IMG/VR virus record: IMGVR_UViG_3300042261_000361
Coordinates: 1 to 34,255 of that record
Source of the DNA: a virus
DNA length: 34,255 nucleotides
Strand: one strand, 5' to 3'
Shown here: positions 14,360 through 20,692 of the stretch, in pieces
Layout of the letters: each line of letters opens with the position of its first letter
How positions within the stretch are numbered: the first letter of the stretch is position 1
Notes under the pieces: model-generated
What the model was told of the DNA's origin: nothing
The model's database searches: none
The model's input: only the letters and a program-made list of their open reading frames with translations
Translations under genes and position numbers: made by a program

Positions 14360-16843
14360 ATGAGCGTATACCCAGGATTTTCGCCTCTCCGTGGCGGTGT
14401 CGGTCCTGCTGGTCCTGCTGGGCCTGCCGGGCCTGCCGGGCCTCAGGGCGTCCAGGGTGACCAGGGCGTCCAGGGTATCCAGGGCGTCCAGGGTATCCAG
14501 GGCGTACAGGGTGACCAGGGCGTACAGGGTGACCAGGGCGTCCAGGGTATCCAGGGCGTACAGGGTGACCAGGGGCCACAGGGCACGCCAGGTGCCGACG
14601 GCGACCAGTACGCGACGACGAGCGCTACTGAGCTGACGATCGGAAATGGGACGCAGTCGCTGACCGTAGAGACGAACCTCGACTACACGGTCGCCCAGCC
14701 GATCATCATCGCCTACGACACAGCCCACCACATGCACGGCACTCTGACGAGCTACAGCGCCATCACGGGCGCCATGGTTGTCGAGGTCGAGCATCACACC
14801 GGTGCAGGTACATACTCGGTCTGGAGCGTCAATCTCGAGGGCGTAGCTGGCGTCCAGGGGCCTGCTGGTCCTCAGGGCGAGCAGGGCATCCAGGGCATCC
14901 AGGGTGACCAGGGTATCCAGGGCGAGCAGGGCATCCAGGGCATCCAGGGTGACCAGGGCATCCAGGGCATCCAGGGCATCCAGGGCGTGCAAGGTGACCA
15001 GGGTCCGCAGGGTCCGCAGGGCGACCCAGGCGACCCGGGCGCCACAACCGTGACTGGGCTGACCGACCGATATGAGGAGCTCGCCTGGCAGACGTTCACC
15101 GAGCCGGCGCACGGTGGCCTGCTGGCGGCGTCGCCGATTCGGGACATCCAGACCGCCATTGACGCCACGCCGGTAGGACCTGCGTGTCAGGTCGTGTGCG
15201 GCCCGGGCAGCTACGCCGGCGCCACTGTCACCATCCCGGCCGGGCGAAATAACATCGCGATCATCGGCCCCACGGCGGGGGACTTCGGCGGTACGGTCGT
15301 CTCTCTGTCCTCGGGACGCGGACTGACCATCGGAAACAATGCCGTCCGAGTGCGCGTGTGCAACATCCAGGTCGAGGGGCTGACGACCATCTCGACGACC
15401 GGGGCCGGGGTCCATCGTGTCGAGCGCTGCCAGCTCGTCGGTGGGCTGTCGGTGGGCGCCATCTCGGCGACCATCTACGTCGTCGGCTGCGAGGTCGGAG
15501 CGGTCACGATTGCGGCGGGCTTTACCGGATTGATCTTGTTTGACCGCTGCCAGTTCACGTCGACCTTCACAAATAGCACGCTCCCGACGCGCGTGCTCAT
15601 GTCGGATTGCGCGGGACTCGTGGCGGCTCCATCGACGACCGCGATCCTCAGCGGTCGCTTCCAGCTCGCATCGGGCCTCACGACCTACTACGCCAATGGG
15701 ACAGCGCTCCTCGGGGCGCCGCTGACGGCGGTCAACGGCCTGACGCCAGCGGCCGACCGCATCGCCTACTACACGAGCGCCAGCGCGGCGGCCATGACCG
15801 CGCTGAGTGCCTTCGGCCGGACGCTCATCGATGACGCTGATGCGGCAGCCGCCCGCACGACCCTGGGCCTGGGTACTGCCTCGACCGCCAACACAGGCAC
15901 TAGCCCGGGTAACGTCGTCGTCCTGGACGGGTCGTCTCGGCTGCCTGCTGTCGATGGGTCGCAGCTGACCGGGCTTCTCTCGACGCAGGTCTCGGGCATT
16001 ACGTCCGTCGACGTTCAGACGTTCACGTCGGATGGCGTATGGTCAAAGCCGTCCGGCGCGACGGTCGTGCAGGTCGTGCTGGTTGGCGGCGGCGGCGGCG
16101 GCGGCAGCGGCTATAAAGGCGACCAGTCGGCAGCAAACCTGTACAGCGGCGCGGGCGGTGGCGGTGGCGGTGTGACCGTGCTTACTCTCCGCGCGTCTGA
16201 GTTGAGTGCTACGGTCGCGGTAACTGTCGGTCAGGGCGGCGCTGGCGGGGCATCACGCACCGTCAACGCTGGGGCGGGAAATGCCGGAAGCGCCGGCACG
16301 GCTTCGTCTTTCGGGGTCTACGCGAGAGCCGCGGGCGGTGCGGGCGGTGCAGGCGGCATTGTCGGCGCGGCGGGCGGTGCAGGCGGCCTCGGCAACTTCG
16401 CGACGGGCGGGGATGGTGCTGGCGCGACATCAACCGCAACCGCTGGCGCAAGCGACGCAGTGGACTCCTTCAGTGGCCCGGGCGGCGGCGCTGCCGGTGG
16501 CGGCATTGGACAGAACGCATCCGGCCTGGAGCGGGCTGGCGGAGCGGGTGCCGATACCGGTTTTGACCGCACCTCGTCGGGCGTTGCTGGTGGAACTGCC
16601 GGCCCGACGAGCGGGTCTCCTGACGGTGGTGCCGGCACCGGGCAAAGCGCAGGAAATGCGTATCCTGGCGCGGGAGGTGGCGGCGGAGCAGGCAAAATCA
16701 CCGGAACGACCGCGGGCGCGGGCGGTGACGGTGGCATCTACGGCGGCGGCGGTGGCGGCGGTGGCGCTGGCAAAAATAGCGTCACCCACTCAGGCCCGGG
16801 CGGAAACGGCGCAAACGGCATCGTGCGCGTGGTGTCGTGGTGA
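14360..16843 (+). CDS. Tail fibre with collagen-like, beta-helix and glycine-rich domains
   Basis: An 827-residue protein starting at ATG 14360 (GAGG upstream). Domains in order: a first collagen-like block of 23 Gly-X-Y triplets (residues 15-83), a beta section (84-163), a second block of 22 triplets (164-229), a pectin-lyase-like right-handed beta-helix candidate (about 250-440) with repeated strands, a fibre segment with 'AARTTLGLGTA' and 'LDGSSRLPAVDGSQLTGL' typical of phage fibres, and from about residue 553 a glycine-rich end opening with 'TFTSDGVWSKP'. That last motif and the polyglycine runs resemble receptor-binding tips with stacked polyglycine helices (phage S16 gp38 type). It is the likely receptor-binding protein. 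Codon and Gly use in the tip differ visibly from the rest, suggesting exchange. Confidence 0.82.
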   Translation: MSVYPGFSPLRGGVGPAGPAGPAGPAGPQGVQGDQGVQGIQGVQGIQGVQGDQGVQGDQGVQGIQGVQGDQGPQGTPGADGDQYATTSATELTIGNGTQSLTVETNLDYTVAQPIIIAYDTAHHMHGTLTSYSAITGAMVVEVEHHTGAGTYSVWSVNLEGVAGVQGPAGPQGEQGIQGIQGDQGIQGEQGIQGIQGDQGIQGIQGIQGVQGDQGPQGPQGDPGDPGATTVTGLTDRYEELAWQTFTEPAHGGLLAASPIRDIQTAIDATPVGPACQVVCGPGSYAGATVTIPAGRNNIAIIGPTAGDFGGTVVSLSSGRGLTIGNNAVRVRVCNIQVEGLTTISTTGAGVHRVERCQLVGGLSVGAISATIYVVGCEVGAVTIAAGFTGLILFDRCQFTSTFTNSTLPTRVLMSDCAGLVAAPSTTAILSGRFQLASGLTTYYANGTALLGAPLTAVNGLTPAADRIAYYTSASAAAMTALSAFGRTLIDDADAAAARTTLGLGTASTANTGTSPGNVVVLDGSSRLPAVDGSQLTGLLSTQVSGITSVDVQTFTSDGVWSKPSGATVVQVVLVGGGGGGGSGYKGDQSAANLYSGAGGGGGGVTVLTLRASELSATVAVTVGQGGAGGASRTVNAGAGNAGSAGTASSFGVYARAAGGAGGAGGIVGAAGGAGGLGNFATGGDGAGATSTATAGASDAVDSFSGPGGGAAGGGIGQNASGLERAGGAGADTGFDRTSSGVAGGTAGPTSGSPDGGAGTGQSAGNAYPGAGGGGGAGKITGTTAGAGGDGGIYGGGGGGGGAGKNSVTHSGPGGNGANGIVRVVSW
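14402..14608 (+). repeat. Collagen-like Gly-X-Y repeat block 1
   Basis: 23 uninterrupted Gly-X-Y codon triplets, mostly G-V-Q, G-I-Q and G-D-Q, built on a 9-bp DNA unit of the form CAGGGYRTM and its variants. The near-identical DNA units make this block prone to expansion and contraction. It would form a trimeric collagen-like stalk in the fibre. Confidence 0.9.
14849..15046 (+). repeat. Collagen-like Gly-X-Y repeat block 2
   Basis: 22 uninterrupted Gly-X-Y triplets (G-I-Q, G-D-Q, G-E-Q, G-P-Q) using the same 9-bp DNA unit as block 1. The two blocks are separated by an 80-residue non-repeat beta region. Recombination between the blocks could remove that region. Confidence 0.9.
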
Positions 16844-17070
16844 CCGAACCCGCCGACACTCACCGCCCCGTGCGCATCCTGTCGCGCGAACGCATGTCCC
16901 GCACGGTCCTCGTGGGTCTCGCTGGCATCGCTGGCCTGACCCTGCTCGGCATCGTCGCGCTCGTCGTCGGGAGTGCAGACGGGGCGACCCTGGGCGCCAT
17001 CGTGGCCGGCATCTCTGGCTGTGTCGGCGCCGTCTCCGGTCGGTCCGCCTCGACCAGTGCGTCACCATGA
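16840..17070 (+). CDS. Holin-like small membrane protein
   Basis: A 76-residue protein starting at GTG 16840, which overlaps the previous stop as GTGA. A hydrophilic N-terminus of about 20 residues is followed by two hydrophobic segments (about 22-43 and 49-66) separated by a short Asp-containing turn ('GSADGA'), then a short Ser-rich tail. Two membrane helices in under 100 residues, close to an endolysin gene, fits class II holins. It could instead be an anti-holin or an unrelated membrane protein. Confidence 0.55.
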   Translation: MTEPADTHRPVRILSRERMSRTVLVGLAGIAGLTLLGIVALVVGSADGATLGAIVAGISGCVGAVSGRSASTSASP

Positions 17071-17249
17071 GCCCGCTCGACCTGGCCAGGTCACTCTGGC
17101 TCATCGTCACCGCCGCTGACTCAGAGCACGAGGCTCACCGTCAGCGAGCTGCAGCCGCCGAGCGACGCCTCAATCGTGCGCTGCAAGCTGTCGAGCGCGC
17201 CAGGGAGCGCCTCTCCACCTACGAACAGAGGCGAGGACTCAGCCGATGA
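17067..17249 (+). CDS. Small coiled-coil protein in the lysis region
   Basis: A 60-residue protein starting at ATG 17067 (ATGA overlap). After a short hydrophobic start ('LARSLWLIVTAA') the remainder is a charged Ala/Glu/Arg helix likely to form a coiled coil. A short hydrophobic segment followed by a coil is the general shape of i-spanins (Rz), but at 60 residues it is short and the hydrophobic part is marginal. It overlaps the next gene as ATGA, so it is co-translated with the membrane proteins on both sides. Confidence 0.45.
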   Translation: MSPLDLARSLWLIVTAADSEHEAHRQRAAAAERRLNRALQAVERARERLSTYEQRRGLSR

Positions 17250-17551
17250 CTCTATCGATCCTGCTCGCCTCGGCAGTCTACGCCTGCCCGGCATACGCCC
17301 CCGGAGAGCCGCTCCCCGTGTCCGCCGTGGTCGGGTGTCTGGTCCCAGTGTCGGGACTCATCTACCCAGACTCGCACAGGGACGACGATCAGGATGCCAT
17401 CGAGGCTCTAGCGCTGGCAGGTCGTGAGCTGACTGCGGCCCGGTCTGAGATCGAGTCCATGCGATCAGCTCCTGGGCCGGCAACCTGGGCCACTATCGGC
17501 GCCATCGCAGGCGCACTACTCACCTATGGGATTATCACGGGAGTCGAATGA
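17246..17551 (+). CDS. Secreted or membrane protein in the lysis region (spanin candidate)
   Basis: A 101-residue protein starting at ATG 17246. It begins with a hydrophobic signal-like stretch (residues 1-18, 'LSILLASAVYACPAYA') containing Cys14, has a central charged helix (about 50-72) and ends in a second hydrophobic helix (about 80-100). A Cys at the end of a signal-like segment could be a lipobox, though 'VYAC' is only an approximate match. Such a lipoprotein would suit an outer-membrane spanin, but the C-terminal membrane helix is not expected for one. Function unproven. Confidence 0.45.
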   Translation: MTLSILLASAVYACPAYAPGEPLPVSAVVGCLVPVSGLIYPDSHRDDDQDAIEALALAGRELTAARSEIESMRSAPGPATWATIGAIAGALLTYGIITGVE

Positions 17552-17817
17552 TGGATGCGGCCGAGTTCATCCGCACTGCGTCGGTCGTACTCGGGATGTT
17601 GTCGATCCTGGCAGGGGTGTTCATCTGGGTCATGCGTGTGCAGATCCAATCCGCGCTGAATCCAGTCATGCTCGCTCTTCAGGCAGCGCACCATCGACTC
17701 GAGGACCACGACCGCCGGATCGATGCTGTCGAGAAGAGCGTCAGCGATAAGGCGAGCCGGTCAGACGTCGAGCTGCTGGTGACGGTCGGCCTGGCCAAAC
17801 ACGGGCATCACGAATGA
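17548..17817 (+). CDS. Single-span membrane protein with coiled coil
   Basis: An 89-residue protein starting at ATG 17548 (ATGATG; first ATG overlaps the previous stop as ATGA). One membrane helix (about residues 10-31, 'VLGMLSILAGVFIWVM') is followed by a charged heptad-like helix ('HHRLEDHDRRIDAVEKSV'). This is the shape of an inner-membrane spanin or of small phage proteins near lysis genes. It is the last gene of the rightward unit and its last ten bases overlap the end of the opposing gene. Confidence 0.5.
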   Translation: MMDAAEFIRTASVVLGMLSILAGVFIWVMRVQIQSALNPVMLALQAAHHRLEDHDRRIDAVEKSVSDKASRSDVELLVTVGLAKHGHHE

Positions 17818-18164
17818 CGCTGGCCAGGTTGCCTCCTATCCAGTCGCCCCCAGGAGAGGCCAGGGCCTCGTAACGTCAGAGTCCGATCACGCGGCTCACG
17901 CCGTACATCGATTCGGGCGCGCAGGGCATCGGCGCCGAGCATCGCGGTTCGCTGCTGGATCGCCAGATAGGCCTTAGCGTACTCACTGTCGTCCTCGACG
18001 GTGTCGGCCTCAGCAAGTGCGATGTGCAGCGGATCAGCGTCAGCACACAGCATGCACCATCGCAGAGATACGGCGGACCCTCCAGGCTCAGAGATCCGTA
18101 GCACAAAGACCGATGGGCCGTCGTAGGCCACGGAAGCGCCGCAGTAGAGACAGGCGTGCATCAT
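17808..18164 (-). CDS. Small zinc-ribbon-like protein
   Basis: A 118-residue protein, last gene of the leftward unit. ATG 18164 overlaps the previous stop as ATGA and has GAGGAA upstream. Two Cys pairs (Cys5/Cys8 in 'CLYCG' and Cys37/Cys40 in 'WCMLC') are spaced like a zinc ribbon. The C-terminal half is helical, acidic and then basic. Zinc ribbons often bind nucleic acid or protein; nothing more specific can be said. Its stop lies within the end of the convergent membrane-protein gene. Confidence 0.6.
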   Translation of the reverse strand: MMHACLYCGASVAYDGPSVFVLRISEPGGSAVSLRWCMLCADADPLHIALAEADTVEDDSEYAKAYLAIQQRTAMLGADALRARIDVRREPRDRTLTLRGPGLSWGRLDRRQPGQRHS

Positions 18165-18568
18165 GGTGACGTTCCTCGGATGGCGAGCATGGCCGCGACC
18201 AGGGCGGCGCCGCGGGTCGGACCTGTCGCTGTCGTCTGCCCGCCGTCCTTGAGGTCGACGAGGACCATGAACCGGCGCTCCGAGTCGTGCGGCATGGAGC
18301 ATCGTCGGTCGGACATGGTAACGGCTGATCCGTCCGTCGCCGCTTCGACATGAGCGAGCATGCACCCGACGGTGGCCGGGTCGTCGGTGTCAATGGCGTC
18401 AACCGGGAACACAGAGTGGATGTCTGAGGCGCATTGGCCGTCCTCGTCGTATCCGTAGTCTGCGTCTGCGACGCGGACCCACGCGCCTGCCACATATGCG
18501 CGAGTTCCCGGCGCCGGCGTGAACAGTGTGGCTGCCTTGCGGTCGAGGTCCGTGGGCTTGGCCTTCAT
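18161..18568 (-). CDS. Unknown protein with C-terminal strand-helix module
   Basis: A 135-residue protein, ATG 18568 overlapping the previous stop (ATGA), with GGAG upstream. The N-terminal part has an 'AYVAGAWVRVADADYGYDE' strand pair, and an acidic middle. The end has strand 'RFMVLVDL' followed by 'TGPTRGAALVAAMLAI', a strand-turn-helix module also visible in the two upstream neighbours. No family recognised. Confidence 0.55.
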   Translation of the reverse strand: MKAKPTDLDRKAATLFTPAPGTRAYVAGAWVRVADADYGYDEDGQCASDIHSVFPVDAIDTDDPATVGCMLAHVEAATDGSAVTMSDRRCSMPHDSERRFMVLVDLKDGGQTTATGPTRGAALVAAMLAIRGTSP

Positions 18569-18753
18569 CCAAGAATCTCCACAATCCGCGCCATGGCAGT
18601 TGCCGGGAAAGGCCGGCGCTCGTCGCGCATGATGGATCGCGCGGCGGACACGGCGGCGTCGAGCGAGGTCGCTCGAATGTCGACAGGGCGCATCCCATGG
18701 ATTGCGGACCAGACGTGAAACACGCCGGCCGGGGTATGAATGTTGATGGTCAT
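18565..18753 (-). CDS. Small protein sharing the strand-helix module
   Basis: A 62-residue protein starting at ATG 18753 (ATGA overlap with the preceding gene, GGAGG further upstream). Its first 42 residues read as strand ('VFHVWSAI'), turn, then 'ATSLDAAVSAARSIM', matching the pattern of the C-terminal modules in the genes on both sides. A short basic helix follows. It may be a stand-alone copy of this module. Function unknown. Confidence 0.55.
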   Translation of the reverse strand: MTINIHTPAGVFHVWSAIHGMRPVDIRATSLDAAVSAARSIMRDERRPFPATAMARIVEILG

Positions 18754-19544
18754 TGGGGCGCGGCCTCCAATGCGGCGAGCAGGGCGGCCTCTTCGGTCGG
18801 GCCGTCCCACGCGCGCGCAGTCTTGCTGCTGTTATGCACGAACACGGCGGCAGTCCACCCGCCAGCGCTGTTCGGATAGCAGAAGGCATGTGGGTCATGC
18901 CACGCCCGCCGCACGACCGCGAGCACGCCGATGCGCGTCAGGTCGTCGTCGAGGTCGGGGCCCGACTCGACCACGGCGCGCAGGGCGTCAAGCTCGGCCT
19001 GGAGCCGGTCACGGTCGGCGCGAAGTTCAACCGTTTCATCGGACAGCCGCTTTGCCGAGGCCATGTAGCTATCATGCCGTTCACGCATGAGCCTGACCGC
19101 AGTGTAGACCATCGGCACGTCTCCCTCCGCAGGACTCCCGACGACGATGCGCCACACGTCGCGCAGCTCTCGCGCTCGCATGTCTGCGACCTCACGCAGC
19201 GCGTCCACGTCGGTTCGGGCCTCGCCGTGAATCTGCGCGCCGAACCGCGATTCGAGCCACGGCTTCACCCACTCGGGGGTGATGAAGTCCGTGACCACCT
19301 GATAGAGCGCGCCGAAAGCGAAAACCCTGCACTCCCCACGGCCGCCGCAGACATAAGCGCCCTGGTCGATTCGCGACGCCGCGCCATCTCCGTACAGTGC
19401 TGCGCTCAGAGCACCGGCGACCTCCGCGCACGTGCTGTCATTGGGCGAGCGGCCATCAATGGTGAACTCGATGATCCTCTCCGCGGCGAACTGCGCCTCG
19501 TCGGCTCGCTGCTCGCGGGCCTTCTCCACCAGTTCTTTCGTCAC
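18750..19544 (-). CDS. Unknown coiled-coil protein with C-terminal strand-helix module
   Basis: A 264-residue protein starting at GTG 19544, chosen for the AGGAGG nine bases upstream; the longer frame has no ribosome binding site. Layout: helical N-terminus ('KELVEKAREQRADEAQFAA'), a mixed middle with 'YVCGGRGECRVFAFGALY', a coiled coil (about 150-195), and a final module 'WTAAVFV...WDGPTEEAALLAALEA' (about 230-262) that is shared with the next two genes. Its GGAGGACGAC leader is identical to that of the 67-residue gene upstream. Function unknown. Confidence 0.6.
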   Translation of the reverse strand: MTKELVEKAREQRADEAQFAAERIIEFTIDGRSPNDSTCAEVAGALSAALYGDGAASRIDQGAYVCGGRGECRVFAFGALYQVVTDFITPEWVKPWLESRFGAQIHGEARTDVDALREVADMRARELRDVWRIVVGSPAEGDVPMVYTAVRLMRERHDSYMASAKRLSDETVELRADRDRLQAELDALRAVVESGPDLDDDLTRIGVLAVVRRAWHDPHAFCYPNSAGGWTAAVFVHNSSKTARAWDGPTEEAALLAALEAAPQ

Positions 19545-19576
19545 GTCGTCCTCCTGTTGAGTGGCGGCCGTGGCGC

Positions 19577-19780
19577 CTACCATCGGCGCCGCCGGATGTT
19601 GCCCATGCGGTAGCCGCCGCACGGGCAGTCGTCCGAGTTGCAGCAGGGGCCGTCGTCATCGTCGGTCGCGTCGCCGCCCGCGTCGCAATCGTCGTCGCTG
19701 TCGTCGTCCGGCACGTAGTGGTCCGCCGCGAACTTGGCTGCGTCCTCGACGGTGTTGGTGTAGTGGTCCTCTTTGGCCAT
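19577..19780 (-). CDS. Acidic, Cys-rich small protein with Arg-rich tail
   Basis: A 67-residue protein starting at ATG 19780 with GGAGG upstream. Residues 25-51 hold 14 Asp residues. Residues 46-54 contain Cys46, Cys47, Cys52 and Cys54, with another at Cys32, a plausible metal site. The end is basic ('GNIRRRRW'). A strongly acidic patch can imitate DNA, as in phage anti-restriction proteins, or bind metal or basic partners, but this is conjecture. No family was recognised. Confidence 0.55.
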   Translation of the reverse strand: MAKEDHYTNTVEDAAKFAADHYVPDDDSDDDCDAGGDATDDDDGPCCNSDDCPCGGYRMGNIRRRRW

Positions 19781-19806
19781 GTCGTCCTCCGTGTGTTGCA
19801 TCCCAG

Positions 19807-19837
19807 ACCCTCGCGGGTTTCGCCCGGCGCCCCGGGC
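19807..19837 (-). other. Two adjacent short hairpins in a leftward intergenic gap
   Basis: In the 71-bp gap between two leftward genes, GCCCGG at 19822-19827 and CCGGGC at 19832-19837 form a perfect six-base stem with a four-base loop. ACCC at 19807-19810 and GGGT at 19815-19818 form a second, weaker one. There is no T-run after them on the leftward strand, so a classical intrinsic terminator is not supported. They may be an RNA-processing or attenuation element. Confidence 0.35.
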
Positions 19838-19851
19838 TCAGCACTTCGCCT

Positions 19852-19974
19852 TCACGGTTTCGCCCGCAGCGCAGCCTGTTCGAGTTCGTAGGCCTCGGCC
19901 CGGTGCATGATGTAGCTCGAGACGAATCCCGCGGCGTACAGGACGACCGCCCACATGAACTTCTGTCCGTACAT
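19852..19974 (-). CDS. Forty-residue single-span membrane protein
   Basis: A short frame of 40 residues starting at ATG 19974 and ending in TGA at 19852-19854. AGGAGG lies about seven bases upstream, and the ATG shares a base with the preceding stop (TGATG). The first half is a hydrophobic helix ('FMWAVVLYAAGFVSSYIM', residues 6-23), followed by a short charged helix ('HRAEAYELEQAALRAK'). Strong ribosome binding site, coupling and membrane pattern make it a real gene. Role unknown; such peptides often modulate host membrane proteins. Confidence 0.65.
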   Translation of the reverse strand: MYGQKFMWAVVLYAAGFVSSYIMHRAEAYELEQAALRAKP

Positions 19975-20582
19975 CAGTCGCCTCCTCTCATCTGACGGAA
20001 AATGTCACTCATGTTGCGCTCGATGCACTCTGCCCGCCTGGCCGCAGCTGTGCACTGTTGCTCGACCTCGGCCAGCTGCTCAGACAGCAGCTCGGCCCGC
20101 TCGTCCAGGATGCGGCATTGCTCATGGGCTCGCTTCAGTTCGGCGGACAGGTGATCCAGCATCTGGCCGCTGCTCATCTGGAGCGACAGCTCAGTCTGCG
20201 TGCCATCCAGGCGGGGAGTTACATCGATGGATGCGGCGTCGTCTGCAGCATGGACCTCCGCCAGCGTCCTGACGCCTCGTCGTGCGTACTCGACCAGTTG
20301 CTCTCGCCTGGCGCGCCTCACGTCATCTCGCGCGCTCAGTCCCAGTACCTGGCAAAGCATGCTCGCGATACGGTCCCGGATCTCGTCCATGGTCCTCTGA
20401 GTCGAGTAGGTCAGATCATCCTGCAGGTCCTGCGGCAGTGGTGACCTGCTGCGTCGCTCGCTGGCAAGATTCGCCATGTAGAGAACGCACCGCTCCTCGA
20501 TCAGCGCATCTATGGTCATGCCATGCCGATGCAGGCACTGTTCCATGCTGTGATGCTCGTCCGACGTCCACCTAGTTCCCAT
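19974..20582 (-). CDS. Unknown coiled-coil protein
   Basis: A 202-residue protein starting at ATG 20582 with a strong GAGGAGG upstream. The N-terminal 130 residues are mixed and rich in Arg, His and Met; the last 59 (about 144-202) form a charged coiled coil. No membrane segment and no enzyme motif visible. It is the first gene after the structured gap at 20583-20692 and begins the series of small unknown leftward genes. Confidence 0.6.
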   Translation of the reverse strand: MGTRWTSDEHHSMEQCLHRHGMTIDALIEERCVLYMANLASERRSRSPLPQDLQDDLTYSTQRTMDEIRDRIASMLCQVLGLSARDDVRRARREQLVEYARRGVRTLAEVHAADDAASIDVTPRLDGTQTELSLQMSSGQMLDHLSAELKRAHEQCRILDERAELLSEQLAEVEQQCTAAARRAECIERNMSDIFRQMRGGD

Positions 20583-20602
20583 GCGTTTACCTCCTCGCCG
20601 CT

Positions 20603-20666
20603 GCCCGAGTCGAACGGGCGTATCCCGTGGCGGCATAGTGGTCAGACTGCCGCTGACCGATCGGGC
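20603..20666 (-). ncRNA. Predicted three-way-junction RNA element (tRNA-like, not a tRNA)
   Basis: In the 110-bp gap between the annealing protein gene and the next leftward gene, the leftward RNA can fold so that 20661-20666 pairs with 20603-20608 (six base pairs). Inside it are a hairpin at 20640-20658 (GGTCAG stem, seven-base loop) and one at 20614-20628 (ACGGG stem, five-base loop). An alternative pairing at 20603-20619 gives a tRNA T-arm lookalike, GCCCG-TTCGACT-CGGGC. No canonical cloverleaf forms: the seven-base loop lacks U33 and the acceptor pairs poorly. It could be a leader regulating the next gene, whose ribosome binding site lies just downstream, or a decayed tRNA. Confidence 0.4.
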
Positions 20667-20692
20667 TCGGGTGCCTGGAGGGCGGCACCGGG

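Noticed and set aside
14327-15415. Long minus-strand frame opposite the fibre gene
   Set aside because: It arises because the collagen-like repeat DNA is open in several frames. It has no ribosome binding site and low-complexity Leu/Asp/Ala repeats.
19807-19837. Intrinsic terminator
   Set aside because: The hairpins are good but no T-run follows on either strand.
20603-20687. tRNA gene on the minus strand
   Set aside because: A good T-arm and D-arm-like bases (TCAGCGGCAG) are present, but no standard anticodon loop with U33 and no fully paired acceptor could be built. Kept only as a structured element.
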